Origin: Chlorobium sp.
GTDB lineage: Bacteria > Bacteroidota > Chlorobiia > Chlorobiales > Chlorobiaceae
DNA length: 64,000 nt
Assembly: GCA_028277225.1 (NCBI GenBank)
Contig: JANQHB010000069.1
Span: 66,133 to 130,132, forward strand
Direction of reading: 5' to 3'
In this document: piece after piece, positions 1 through 8,655 of the stretch
Position numbering within the stretch: position 1 is the first letter of the stretch
How the letters are laid out: each line of letters opens with the position of its first letter
Notes under the pieces: generated by a model
Told to the model about the DNA's origin: nothing
Seen by the model: the letters and a program-made list of their open reading frames with translations, nothing else
The model's database searches: none
Made by a program: the position numbers and the translations under genes

Positions 1-538
1 GCCTGTCAGCCGGATCTTCAGGATTCCTCTGCTGTGTGATCAGATCAGTAGGACTGTATGAATAACCGACTCCCCATCGGACTTTTTTCCGCCCCAATGC
101 CATTGAAATCGGTTCCGATAAGGTCTGATAGTATAACTGGTTGACGACGCTGCTGAAATCATCAGCATCAAAATGACCGCTAATTGTTTCTCCCGCAAGA
201 TATTCATAGCCCAAACGGATCTCTGCTTCTGTCATTCCTCCAAGGCCTTTGAATCTCAAGTTGCCCAGAAGATACCCTTCATAGCGTTCATCCCGCTGTT
301 CGAGAACATTATCGGGATTCAACCAGGTATCACCAAGATCGACCCACTGCCCTTCACCTCTGAGCAGAACAGAGTATGAAAAAGAAGATGGGCCTGATTG
401 AGTTTTTTCCTCTGCATGAAGAGCATGAGAACTGATAAGACAAAAGAGCACGATAAACACCCTGATCACATCTTTCAGCCAAAGAACAGTTTTCTCCTTA
501 TCATTGCCTGACTGGTAGAACGCCAATGCCATTTTCAT
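1..538 (-). CDS. Outer-membrane beta-barrel-like protein, 5' part only
   Basis: The minus strand is open from an ATG at 538 to the window edge, giving about 179 residues of a longer protein. The N-terminus has basic residues, then a hydrophobic stretch (residues ~24-38, VFIVLFCLISSHALHA) ending in an Ala-x-Ala type signal-peptidase site. The mature part alternates polar and aromatic residues, and a GRKKVRWGVGYSYSPTDLI segment resembles outer-membrane porin-like proteins encoded next to LolA-like carriers (DUF1302 type); that family call is tentative. It lies 65 bases downstream of the LolA-like gene and is the last visible gene of the acyl-synthesis/export operon. An outer-membrane acceptor or channel for the exported product is inferred. 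The start is uncertain because no good Shine-Dalgarno is visible; a second ATG lies two codons in. Confidence 0.6.
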   Translation of the reverse strand, partial: MKMALAFYQSGNDKEKTVLWLKDVIRVFIVLFCLISSHALHAEEKTQSGPSSFSYSVLLRGEGQWVDLGDTWLNPDNVLEQRDERYEGYLLGNLRFKGLGGMTEAEIRLGYEYLAGETISGHFDADDFSSVVNQLYYQTLSEPISMALGRKKVRWGVGYSYSPTDLITQQRNPEDPADR

Positions 539-603
539 CTGTAAGGATTTTGAAGTTATCAGGGTACGAAAAACGGGTATTGTAAAGCACAAAACAAGTG
601 TTT

Positions 604-1515
604 TTAATATACAACTTCACTGTAGAGTAACGGAAGGCTTGATTTCAGAAAAAACCTCTCGGGAAAACGTTTAACACTGATATCAGAGAAAATCATAGTG
701 GTTTTGCTATCCGAGCTGAGATGATCAACAAAATCAATCCGGGTGTTCATGATCTTTCCATATATCTCATTGAACTCCGTGAAAAACATCGTCTTCATTT
801 TTTTGCCCGACTGAAGGTAGACAACCGCCTTTCGGGGGAAATAGCTTTCTTTTTCGACAAAAAGATCAATCGTATTATACGTAGCACTGCTTGATGTTGC
901 AGTCAGCTTCATAAACCATGTATCATAGACTGCCCCATCTACACGAACACTCTCCTCACTGACCATTTCGGGAACATAGTCGCCAGACCAGTTCAATCGT
1001 GTTATATCACCATAGGATGTTCCCCCAGACAGTTTCTGTATAGGCGTTATCCGCATCGGACGCTTTGTTTCATTCACATAATACCAGAGATTGTCATCAA
1101 CCATAAGCAACAGGTTGCCACGTAGTCTGGCTGGTTTGAGATAACTGACCAGGGTTTGACGATAATCCTTGACAAATACCCGAAAGTTTTCTTTTTTCGA
1201 CTGACCGTGTTTTTCGTAGGCAATATCTGCAATCATGGTATAGCCTTCCCAGGGAGATCGTACTGAGTCGGTTTTTTCGAGCACAATCGAGGGATCCGGC
1301 TGGATATCAGTTGCCACTGAATCACCTTCAAGAGAATTTGAATCTGACGGGATACCAAGAGAGTCACTTTCAGCGGCCCCTGGCTGTTTGGTGATTTGAG
1401 GAAAGTCAGTTGCAGCAAACCCGGCTACTTCCCCGGCAGTGACATTGTAAAAAAAAACACCGCAAGAAAAGAACAGCGCAAAGGCAATGACAATCGTGGC
1501 CGATACCTTAAACAT
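604..1515 (-). CDS. LolA-like outer membrane lipoprotein-sorting protein
   Basis: This 303-residue protein has an N-terminal hydrophobic export signal (residues ~6-25). A Ser/Asp/Glu-rich linker follows, then a domain of the LolA-like type (PF17131 class, outer membrane lipoprotein-sorting protein), recognisable from the VKDYRQTLVSYLKP, LWYYVNETKRPMRITP and GDITRLNW segments. Such proteins carry hydrophobic cargo across the periplasm. The gene overlaps the end of the upstream permease gene by 8 bases and sits with a LolD-like ATPase and a FtsX-like permease, which supports a Lol-type extraction and carriage route. In this operon the cargo is more likely the acyl product than ordinary lipoproteins; that is inference. 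Confidence 0.75.
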   Translation of the reverse strand: MFKVSATIVIAFALFFSCGVFFYNVTAGEVAGFAATDFPQITKQPGAAESDSLGIPSDSNSLEGDSVATDIQPDPSIVLEKTDSVRSPWEGYTMIADIAYEKHGQSKKENFRVFVKDYRQTLVSYLKPARLRGNLLLMVDDNLWYYVNETKRPMRITPIQKLSGGTSYGDITRLNWSGDYVPEMVSEESVRVDGAVYDTWFMKLTATSSSATYNTIDLFVEKESYFPRKAVVYLQSGKKMKTMFFTEFNEIYGKIMNTRIDFVDHLSSDSKTTMIFSDISVKRFPERFFLKSSLPLLYSEVVY

Positions 1516-2800
1516 GGGTCAAAGAGTTGACAATTGAAATCTTTCTGATCTTCAGGAGGGTTAAAAACCCGGACATTGTAGTCGACATAACGATAAGCGA
1601 TCCAATCCATGGAACATATTCGAAAGCAGGATATATTCTCAGCTGATATGGAGTATTTGTCCCCGGAGGAGGAGGCATCATGATACCGGCATTGTTGATC
1701 AAAACAATAGAAACATATTGTAATACAAGTCCACCTACAATACTTAACAATCCGATAAACAATCCCTCAAACAGGAACATCAGGGAGATCCAGACATTGG
1801 ATACACCTATGGCCTTGAGCGTCCCGATTTCGCGGACTCTTTCCATGGTTGACATCAACATGGTATTGACACATGCCAGAAAAACTATCACAACAACAAT
1901 GCCACCGGTGAAACCAAAAATTATGTTGTAAATATCTCTTACCGAATAATAGTATTCTGCAAGTTTATCCCACGTTACGACAGCGAACTCACTATTATTC
2001 CTGTCAGTATTCACAGTAGCATCAATTACTCCCGCCATTGAAGTCGTATTTTCTGTATTATCAAGCACGACAACAACTTTTGATACCTTGTCTGTCAGTA
2101 ACAAACGTTCAGCAGCTTCGACTGTGGTTACAAGATAATGGGAATCAACAACACTCATTGAACCGTCAACTAATCCTGCAACATCAACATCAACAACATT
2201 AACGGCCCCATCAACCGTCGTACTCATAAGCATGAGAGTGTCGCCTGGACGCACATTAAGAGATTCCCCCATTTTTCTACCCAGCAAGACTCCATACGGC
2301 CCCGTTTCCTGAAGCTGTCTGTATGCAGCATCGCTCATTGCTTTCTTTCTGTGATCAACCTTTCTAAGCGAATTCCAGTATTGAATCAGCCCCGATTCAT
2401 GCACTGGATCAACACCTATACCCATGAAAGAGATAGACTTGTCGCCATTGGAAACAAGACCATTAAACTCTATACGAGCTGTAGCAAACGATACATGATT
2501 TAATTGTGTAATCTCATCCAGCATACTTTTATAACCTTCAATACCGTACTGCATTGCATATTCTTCATCGTTATCGACCGCATCCTTATTATAAACTTGT
2601 ATATGACCGGTTCCTCCACCTGCAGCAAAACCTTTGCTGATAGTAACCTCCCGTAAGCCGCTAAAACTGAAATCCATATATCCGGCAAAAATGGCAAGCG
2701 CAGCAAATCCCGCGGATGCCACAAGCAACGTAATTAACGTTCTTCTATTATTACGAAAGAGGTTTCTTAACGCAAGAACAGTCAGCCTAATAATATTCAT
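1508..2800 (-). CDS. FtsX/MacB-type ABC transporter permease
   Basis: The 430-residue protein has one N-terminal membrane segment (~residues 17-36), a large periplasmic domain of the MacB type, and three C-terminal membrane segments (~residues 293-318, 340-368, 391-412). This is the layout of FtsX/LolCE/MacB permeases. The ATG TxxERxREIGTLKAIG motif before the second segment is the usual coupling-helix region of the family. It follows the KAS III-like gene by 35 bases and overlaps the LolA-like gene by 8 bases. It probably pairs with the ATPase at 4138-4839. Only one permease gene is visible, so a homodimer is expected. This family moves substrates from the outer leaflet or periplasm rather than importing them. 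Confidence 0.85.
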   Translation of the reverse strand: MNIIRLTVLALRNLFRNNRRTLITLLVASAGFAALAIFAGYMDFSFSGLREVTISKGFAAGGGTGHIQVYNKDAVDNDEEYAMQYGIEGYKSMLDEITQLNHVSFATARIEFNGLVSNGDKSISFMGIGVDPVHESGLIQYWNSLRKVDHRKKAMSDAAYRQLQETGPYGVLLGRKMGESLNVRPGDTLMLMSTTVDGAVNVVDVDVAGLVDGSMSVVDSHYLVTTVEAAERLLLTDKVSKVVVVLDNTENTTSMAGVIDATVNTDRNNSEFAVVTWDKLAEYYYSVRDIYNIIFGFTGGIVVVIVFLACVNTMLMSTMERVREIGTLKAIGVSNVWISLMFLFEGLFIGLLSIVGGLVLQYVSIVLINNAGIMMPPPPGTNTPYQLRIYPAFEYVPWIGSLIVMSTTMSGFLTLLKIRKISIVNSLTHV

Positions 2801-2835
2801 ACAAATCAGATTTTTTTCCAGAATGCTGAATCACC

Positions 2836-4131
2836 CTAGACTTTTTCCAGCAACAAAGCCGAAAGAGTAACGCCTTCTGCCTGTCCTATACAAAGCACTT
2901 TCTGTCCTACAGGAATATCATCGGATTCAATAATTTTTTTACACATAAAAGGAATAGCCGCAGATGACAGATATCCATACTCGTAGAGTAGATTTCTGCT
3001 AAAAAGCATCTTCTCTGCCGACAACTTCAAACTCTTTTGTATTTCATTCATAAGCATATTACTCGATGCCTGGACAGCATACAAAAGATTGTCTTTTATA
3101 TCACTGAATGTAATACCCAGGTCCGCACATATCGCATCAATCAAGCGATGCATATTTTTACTTATGACCCGATAATACTTCAACAAATCAACCTCAAAAG
3201 CAAACGAGGGGCTACTAACCATCCACCCACCTATGGAAGCGGAATGAGGAACAATAAAATCTCTCGATGCTATGTATTTCAATCCCCGATAACCATAGCT
3301 GGCAACATCATCATAAGTAACCAGAGAATATCGAATAAAGCTGTCGGAGATCACCCCCAGCATACCAACGTTCAGTGGGTTGACTTCTGACATGTTGATA
3401 TGAAGACTGAACATCTCAGTATGAATGATATCTATCCTTTTCTTGGGCCTTTCATAATGCCCGGTATAGGAGGCCCTCATACTAGCATTAGCAGTGCGTA
3501 TAGCAGAAATAGACGCATTACATGCTTTGTTGTAGACAGTACTCACCTCGATATCAGACCACTGGCGTTCGCCAGCCAGTATCTCAACAGGATTAGGACT
3601 ACAATAACCTGTTGAAGTAACATGAATCATCTGCTCAGCAGGAACAGATACATTCTTGTAAAGTTCATTGATATGCATTTGACTGATTCGACGATAGAGT
3701 TTCATTCTTTCCCCGATCGGGATACCTTCGGGGTTACGATGATTTTGTGCAAGTTCGCTGAAAATTGGAAATATGGGCTCCCAGGAAACAAACCTGTCAC
3801 CTTCGGTTATTCTGGTATCTTTATATCGATTGTAATCATATTTCTCAGGCCAAATGGACATATAACGCTGCCTGACCTTTTCGGGTGGAGGTGCGAACTG
3901 TTTAAACATCAACGTCACAAACCGTAGAATTTTGTTAACCTGCCTGTCGGATTCTTTTTGCGACTGGACAGCTGCTGCTTTTGTCGCACCTTTAATCAAA
4001 AGATCAAGACAAATCTCTTGAGGTACCATCGGCACCAGAGTAACTGAATGAAAATCAGTCAAAACTGTATCCATTGGTGTATAACGATTAAGAGAAATAA
4101 AAGCGGCACAAGCTCCTCCAACAATAGACAA
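2836..4131 (-). CDS. KAS III / chalcone-synthase-like condensing enzyme, variant active site
   Basis: This 431-residue thiolase-superfamily protein belongs with 3-oxoacyl-ACP synthase III and type III ketosynthases. The nucleophile fits Cys204 (VYNKACNASISAIRTAN) and the catalytic His fits His296 (IVPHSASIGGW). In the C-terminal EYGxxSSA block, where KAS III and chalcone synthases carry a catalytic Asn, this protein has Tyr387 (EYGYLSSAAIP). Cys and His are therefore kept but Asn is lost, which may remove decarboxylation and favour acyl transfer or head-to-head condensation. The gene lies between the ATPase (6 bases) and the permease (35 bases). Related enzymes in dialkylresorcinol and flexirubin clusters join two acyl chains; that role is only one possibility here. 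Confidence 0.72.
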   Translation of the reverse strand: MSIVGGACAAFISLNRYTPMDTVLTDFHSVTLVPMVPQEICLDLLIKGATKAAAVQSQKESDRQVNKILRFVTLMFKQFAPPPEKVRQRYMSIWPEKYDYNRYKDTRITEGDRFVSWEPIFPIFSELAQNHRNPEGIPIGERMKLYRRISQMHINELYKNVSVPAEQMIHVTSTGYCSPNPVEILAGERQWSDIEVSTVYNKACNASISAIRTANASMRASYTGHYERPKKRIDIIHTEMFSLHINMSEVNPLNVGMLGVISDSFIRYSLVTYDDVASYGYRGLKYIASRDFIVPHSASIGGWMVSSPSFAFEVDLLKYYRVISKNMHRLIDAICADLGITFSDIKDNLLYAVQASSNMLMNEIQKSLKLSAEKMLFSRNLLYEYGYLSSAAIPFMCKKIIESDDIPVGQKVLCIGQAEGVTLSALLLEKV

Positions 4132-4137
4132 AATGAA

Positions 4138-4839
4138 TCATCTTTGTGGTTTGCCTCTCAGATCCAACAGCCTGCCGTCCATTATATGAACGACATCGCT
4201 GATACGGTCAAGGACCACTGAATCATGAGAAGACACGATTACGGTTACTCCCTCATTCCTGTTTAGGTCCATTAGCAATTCAAGAATACTGATGCCGGTT
4301 TTGCTATCAAGATTTGCCGTCGGCTCATCGGCAACAACAAGCAGAGGTTTGGCAACAAGGGCTCGCGCTATAGCCACACGCTGCTGTTGCCCACCCGACA
4401 TCTGTCGCGGATAATGATGTTTCTTTTCTGCAAGCCCAACCATGTCCAGAACACTGTTGATCCTGTCAACTACAGAAGCTTTATCATACCCGCCGAACAG
4501 TAACGGCAGTTCAACATTTTCATATGTGGTCAACACCGGTATGAGATTGAAGGACTGAAAAACAAAACCGATTTTCTGCAACCTTAGTGGTGCGAGCTGT
4601 TCCAGGGTCATCGAAGTAGTATCAATTCCATCGATGATAATCCTGCCTTTATCTGGCTTATCGATACATCCCACAAGATGAAGTAGTGAGGATTTACCGC
4701 TGCCAGAAGGACCTACAAGGACTTTCATATCCCCATAGCCAAATGAAATACTGATCCTGTCTACAGCGGTCACACGGCTCTCCCCTTGTCCATAATACCT
4801 GGAGACGCCTATCATTTCGGCAATAATCTTCTGACTCAT
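4138..4839 (-). CDS. LolD/MacB-type ABC transporter ATP-binding protein
   Basis: A complete 233-residue ABC ATPase. It has Walker A GPSGSGKSS (residues 43-51), a Q-loop FVFQSFNLIPVLTTYENVELP, the signature MSGGQQQRVAIARAL, Walker B LLVVADEPTANLD and the H-loop SSHD. The long FNLIP...ENVELPL segment is typical of the LolD/MacB/FtsE group, which drive extrusion rather than import. It begins 22 bases after the enoyl-reductase gene and ends 6 bases before the KAS III-like gene. Its partner permease is the FtsX/MacB protein two genes on. Placing the exporter ATPase between biosynthetic genes links synthesis and export in one transcript. Confidence 0.92.
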   Translation of the reverse strand: MSQKIIAEMIGVSRYYGQGESRVTAVDRISISFGYGDMKVLVGPSGSGKSSLLHLVGCIDKPDKGRIIIDGIDTTSMTLEQLAPLRLQKIGFVFQSFNLIPVLTTYENVELPLLFGGYDKASVVDRINSVLDMVGLAEKKHHYPRQMSGGQQQRVAIARALVAKPLLVVADEPTANLDSKTGISILELLMDLNRNEGVTVIVSSHDSVVLDRISDVVHIMDGRLLDLRGKPQR

Positions 4840-4861
4840 ACTCTAGCTGGTACCTGTGATA

Positions 4862-5614
4862 CTATGCAAACAATCCTTTTCCACCGTCGATAATTATATT
4901 CTGACCAACAATCTGTGTGGCTGCTTCGGTTGTCAAAAACCTGACAAGTCCCGCAACATCTTCAGGCGTTGTCAATTTATCGGACGGAGTGTATTCTAAA
5001 GTTTTGTCAAGCATTATTTCCAGCTCCGGCAATGCTTTAACTGCATCGGTCATAACAAGTCCGGGACAAACAAGGTTTACTGCTATGCCTTCCGGCGCAA
5101 GTTCACTGGCATAATGACGGAATAGCGCTTCCATGGCGCCCTTGGTTGACGCAACTGCAGCGTATCTGGGAATCACACGGGTACCACCGGGCGATGTAAT
5201 ACCGATAATCCTGCTCCCAGGCCCCATTCTGCTGATCAGGTCAAGAGTCAACTTGTGTATGGCAAAAAAGTTAATGTCAAAGGTCCATCTAAGATGCCTT
5301 ACTGAAAGCTCCATCGCTTTACGGTGAACACCACTGGCTGCTGAATGCACCAACACATCGACGCGATCACATGACTTTTGCAAATGAGCCACAGACTGTT
5401 TATAGCTCTCTTCGTGGGACAGGTCGCCCCGAATGGTCATGATCTCAAGCCCTTTGCCAGAGGCTTCCTCCTCGAGAGCTTCAGCGTTTTTTCGGTTTCT
5501 GGCATAGAGAGCATAAACCTTCGCACCGCTCTCAGCCAGCGCAAGTGAAATCGCCCTGCCGATCCCTCTCGTCCCGCCTGTTACGACAGCAATCTTGTTT
5601 TCCAGGTGTCTCAT
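4862..5614 (-). CDS. FabL-type enoyl-ACP reductase (SDR)
   Basis: A 250-residue short-chain dehydrogenase with the NADP-binding TGGTRGIGRA glycine motif. The active site is Y151-x6-K158 (YAAVASTK), the spacing of enoyl-ACP reductases, and not the Y-x3-K of ketoreductases. The HSAASGVHRKAMEL block and the ASELAPEGIAVNLVCPG region resemble Bacillus FabL closely by eye. The expected reaction is NAD(P)H-dependent reduction of a trans-2-enoyl-ACP, the last step of each elongation cycle. It overlaps the FabG-type gene by 4 bases. Aryl-polyene and flexirubin clusters normally lack this step, so the product of this operon may have saturated segments. A general SDR function cannot be excluded from sequence alone. 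Confidence 0.75.
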   Translation of the reverse strand: MRHLENKIAVVTGGTRGIGRAISLALAESGAKVYALYARNRKNAEALEEEASGKGLEIMTIRGDLSHEESYKQSVAHLQKSCDRVDVLVHSAASGVHRKAMELSVRHLRWTFDINFFAIHKLTLDLISRMGPGSRIIGITSPGGTRVIPRYAAVASTKGAMEALFRHYASELAPEGIAVNLVCPGLVMTDAVKALPELEIMLDKTLEYTPSDKLTTPEDVAGLVRFLTTEAATQIVGQNIIIDGGKGLFA

Positions 5615-6378
5615 ATTCCGGTGTCTCCCAGAGATCTTCCCCCGTCAACCGGAATAACCGTGCCGGTTATGTATCGAGCTTTATCGGAACATAAAAATGC
5701 AACCAGGGAACCAACATCCTCTGGTTCACCGATAAATCCCGAGGGTATATGTTTTGCAATCTGCTTTCCAGAACCGCTTTCAAGGTACCGGACAATCCCT
5801 TCTGTCATCGGTGACCTGATAAGTCCAGGAGCAACTGTATTCACGGTGATACCACGATGGGCAACCTCGATAGCGAGTGTTCTGGTAAATCCTGTCAACC
5901 CTGCCTTGGCTGCCGAATAACTTACCTGGCTTCGTTTGGCGTAGAAAGCGCTGATCGAACCGATATTGACGATTCTACCATACCGTTTACCGTACATCGG
6001 CTTTAGTACAAGCTGGCTCAAGGCCATGGTCACCAACAGATGTTGCGCAACAAGCTCATCATGAAAAGGAAAATCGATCTGCATAAAAAAGCCGTCCTTT
6101 ATCCGGCCGGCTGCGTTAATCAAAATTTCAGGTGATTTTCCATACCTTCCTATGACATCGTCAACAAGCCTGTTAGCATCATCATATCCGGAAAGTTTGC
6201 CCGGAAACAACTTGACCTCAGTCCCTGTTTTCTGAAGGATCCCCGCTGCATTATTTGCGCGATCATGATTTCCTGCATAGGCAAGGGCAAGATCACAGTC
6301 ACCGGCCAGCGCTTCTGCCACACCAAAACCGATGCCTGAAGTCCCGCCGGTAATCAGCGCAAGGCGTTTTTCCATCAT
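5611..6378 (-). CDS. 3-oxoacyl-ACP reductase, FabG-like
   Basis: A 255-residue SDR with TGGTSGIG near the N-terminus, NAAG in the core, and a classical S141...Y154-x3-K158 catalytic set (YSAAK). The C-terminal PVDGG motif is complete. It should reduce the 3-keto group made by the neighbouring ketosynthase, using NADPH and an ACP-bound substrate. Four-base overlaps with the genes on both sides indicate translational coupling. Together with the FabZ-like and FabL-like genes it completes a reductive cycle. Two in-frame ATGs start the ORF; either could be used. Confidence 0.85.
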   Translation of the reverse strand: MMEKRLALITGGTSGIGFGVAEALAGDCDLALAYAGNHDRANNAAGILQKTGTEVKLFPGKLSGYDDANRLVDDVIGRYGKSPEILINAAGRIKDGFFMQIDFPFHDELVAQHLLVTMALSQLVLKPMYGKRYGRIVNIGSISAFYAKRSQVSYSAAKAGLTGFTRTLAIEVAHRGITVNTVAPGLIRSPMTEGIVRYLESGSGKQIAKHIPSGFIGEPEDVGSLVAFLCSDKARYITGTVIPVDGGRSLGDTGI

Positions 6379-7613
6379 ACATCTCCTGTTTTGAACACCA
6401 GGCAGGCGTTCTGCCCCCCGAACCCAAAACTGTTGCTGAGAACATAGCGCATATCGGCATCCCTTGCCCCTTCCGGAACATAATCGAGATCACATTCCGG
6501 GTCAGGATCGGTCAGATTGATCGTAGGCGCGATACGCTGACGCTGGAGCATAAGGATACAGGCAACCGCTTCGACGGCCCCTGCAGCAACCGTGGGATGA
6601 CCGACTTGCGATTTCAGCGAACTGACCGGGATATTGTAAGCTCTTTGACCAAATACCTTTTTGATTGCCTGTGTCTCAAGACGGTCGTTCTGCTGAGTTG
6701 CTGTGCCGTGCGCATTGACATAATCGATCTCATCAACAGAGATACCGGCATCAGCAATAGCATCCTCCATTGCCCTGACCACACAGAAATTGTCTTCCCT
6801 GCCATCTGTCAGTCGATACGCGTCGTTATTGAATGCATATCCGGCTATTTCGGCAAGTATACGTGCGCCCCGTTCTTCTGCCGATTCACGAGTCTCGAGC
6901 AGGAGAGCGGCAGCAGCTTCACCTTTAACGAATCCTCCTCTGCTCGCGCTGAACGGTCTGCTTGCGGTCGGAGCAGGTACATCATCAGTCATAAGTGTCT
7001 GCAGAAGATGAAAATTCATAAGCTGACTCTCCCATGCTCCCGCGTCGACAGCTGTCACGAGACACCGCTTCATTCTGCCCGACTGCAGGTAGCGATACGC
7101 AATCCCTATTGCCTGACTTCCTGCCGCACAGGCGGAATTGACTGTAATCAGGTTCCGCTCAGAAATTTCACCATGACCCCGATTTTTTAGTCTTTCGGCC
7201 ATAATCTCCACAAACCATTCAGCCCTGATTTCATCCCAGAGAAAGGTATCCGGCTCAAAGTCACTGAGAGATTGCCGTACGATCTCAAAAAAAACACCGG
7301 CTGGAGTGCCATGCACAATCCCGTCGATCTGGAGCGCTTCCGGCAATTGATCAAAAACCTGCTCAAAAGCATACACACCGTAACGCACCCCGGGAGTTTG
7401 TGTTCCTGACTCAATGCCCAACTCTTCTGAAAATGGCACTCCCGATGGTTTCACAACTGCCCCGTAAGGGACAGGAAAATCCCTGCCTACTAATGATCCG
7501 CGAATATCGACAACTCCTGAATCACCGGCAAACAGCCTGTTTTCAAACTCATCTAGAGTTGTTCCAATCGGGGAAACAATGCCGTTTCGTGTTACAACGA
7601 CATCATGCATCAT
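6375..7613 (-). CDS. Beta-ketoacyl-ACP synthase, FabF type
   Basis: A 412-residue ketosynthase with the full Cys-His-His triad: Cys162 in VNSACAAGSQAIG, His302 in NAHGTATQQND and His339 in SLKSQVGHPTVAAGA. It catalyses decarboxylating Claisen condensation of malonyl-ACP with acyl-ACP. It overlaps the ACP gene upstream and the FabG-like gene downstream by 4 bases each. The ketosynthase-like protein at 7906-8655 has no nucleophile and may be its partner, as chain-length factors are in type II polyketide systems. The length is normal for FabF. Confidence 0.92.
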   Translation of the reverse strand: MMHDVVVTRNGIVSPIGTTLDEFENRLFAGDSGVVDIRGSLVGRDFPVPYGAVVKPSGVPFSEELGIESGTQTPGVRYGVYAFEQVFDQLPEALQIDGIVHGTPAGVFFEIVRQSLSDFEPDTFLWDEIRAEWFVEIMAERLKNRGHGEISERNLITVNSACAAGSQAIGIAYRYLQSGRMKRCLVTAVDAGAWESQLMNFHLLQTLMTDDVPAPTASRPFSASRGGFVKGEAAAALLLETRESAEERGARILAEIAGYAFNNDAYRLTDGREDNFCVVRAMEDAIADAGISVDEIDYVNAHGTATQQNDRLETQAIKKVFGQRAYNIPVSSLKSQVGHPTVAAGAVEAVACILMLQRQRIAPTINLTDPDPECDLDYVPEGARDADMRYVLSNSFGFGGQNACLVFKTGDV

Positions 7614-7909
7614 GCATTTCCGCCTTGTTTTTTCTTCATGACATGCATCATATAGTCGAGAATATCCTGAACAGAAATGTCGGTAATATCTTCGCCTTTT
7701 CGATCAGTGATATACTTAAGAGCCTCGGTAAAATCAAGCTCGAGACCTGTTCTCTGTTCGATTTCATAACTGATATCGAGATAATCGATACTTTCAGCAT
7801 CGAGGTCACTCTTGAACATGCTTTCTTTTTGCACTTCTCCCTCATCTGTATTGAGAACAGTACGAACCGCTTCTTCGACTTTTCCGAAAAGTTCCTGTTC
7901 TGATATCAT
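7610..7909 (-). CDS. Acyl carrier protein
   Basis: A 99-residue acidic protein of ACP size with the phosphopantetheine attachment site at Ser40 in LDAESIDYLD, matching the family D-S-L/I-D pattern. It carries the growing chain for the surrounding enzymes. A holo-ACP synthase gene (acpS) lies just upstream of the operon at 9553-9921 and could modify it. The C-terminus (MMHVMKKKQGGNA) is basic and longer than in primary-metabolism ACPs. Both ends overlap neighbours by 4 bases, fixing it inside the operon. Confidence 0.9.
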   Translation of the reverse strand: MISEQELFGKVEEAVRTVLNTDEGEVQKESMFKSDLDAESIDYLDISYEIEQRTGLELDFTEALKYITDRKGEDITDISVQDILDYMMHVMKKKQGGNA

Positions 7910-8655
7910 TTCTTCCCCCTGGATAATAGATGTATGATAAGCTGGTGACTGATGCCATAATATGAATCACTGTCGTTAAAGTCATGATCACTCCAGTCGA
8001 TGAACAAGTCATCAGGAACAAGCAGCATAGCACCTGCCCCCTCACAAAGAATTCGATCTTTTAATACATTTCTTCGCATCCCTTCAAGAACGATCGGATT
8101 CTCAAAACTGAACGCGCTGCATACGAGGGCGGCTTTCAACCGTCCTTCCTGAATATCGGCCTCAGCCTGATCGAAAGCATGCACGCAACCCCATGAGCTG
8201 TGATTATAAACGTTGAGCGGACCCATAATACCAAGAAAAATGGCCATCTGGGCGGGAGCAAGGTTGGGAACCTGTTTGAGAAACAACTTTGGATTCCTCA
8301 CCCGTTTGTACTCATCGGCAAAGTCATCAGGAGAAACCCTCAGCATTGCACTGGCAGAACGAAGATCAACGGGACCGTTTTCAACAGCGCAATAAATTCC
8401 AACCTCGAAGGGGGAATGAACGAGAAAGGAATTCAGAGAAGCCCGGGCTTCGAGACAAGCAAGTGAGAGAAGTACTGACGCCCTGCTCATTGAACGAAAT
8501 GCCTTGCGATCCGGAAGTGGTGCCTTGCGCTCTTCAATAGAAAGGCTTTTTGTTCTCGATAGTCTTATGGAATCACCATAGAATTCGCTTGTAAACGATT
8601 GCGAATCGATATCCGGCTCCGGGACAAGAACGTTACTCCAAAGGATCCTGCTCAT
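7906..8655 (-). CDS. Ketosynthase-like protein lacking the catalytic Cys (CLF-like)
   Basis: A 249-residue protein resembling the N-terminal half of a beta-ketoacyl synthase. Residues 148-170 (LNVYNHSSWGCVHAFDQAEA) align with the active-site block, but Ser153/Ser154 stand where the nucleophilic Cys should be, and no His-containing C-terminal half follows. EGAGAMLLVP resembles the KS GEGAGAL strand. It cannot be a normal condensing enzyme. A structural partner of the FabF-type protein or a chain-length factor is the likely role. It overlaps the dehydratase and ACP genes by 4 bases each. Truncation by decay is unlikely given the coupling to both neighbours. Confidence 0.7.
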   Translation of the reverse strand: MSRILWSNVLVPEPDIDSQSFTSEFYGDSIRLSRTKSLSIEERKAPLPDRKAFRSMSRASVLLSLACLEARASLNSFLVHSPFEVGIYCAVENGPVDLRSASAMLRVSPDDFADEYKRVRNPKLFLKQVPNLAPAQMAIFLGIMGPLNVYNHSSWGCVHAFDQAEADIQEGRLKAALVCSAFSFENPIVLEGMRRNVLKDRILCEGAGAMLLVPDDLFIDWSDHDFNDSDSYYGISHQLIIHLLSRGKK

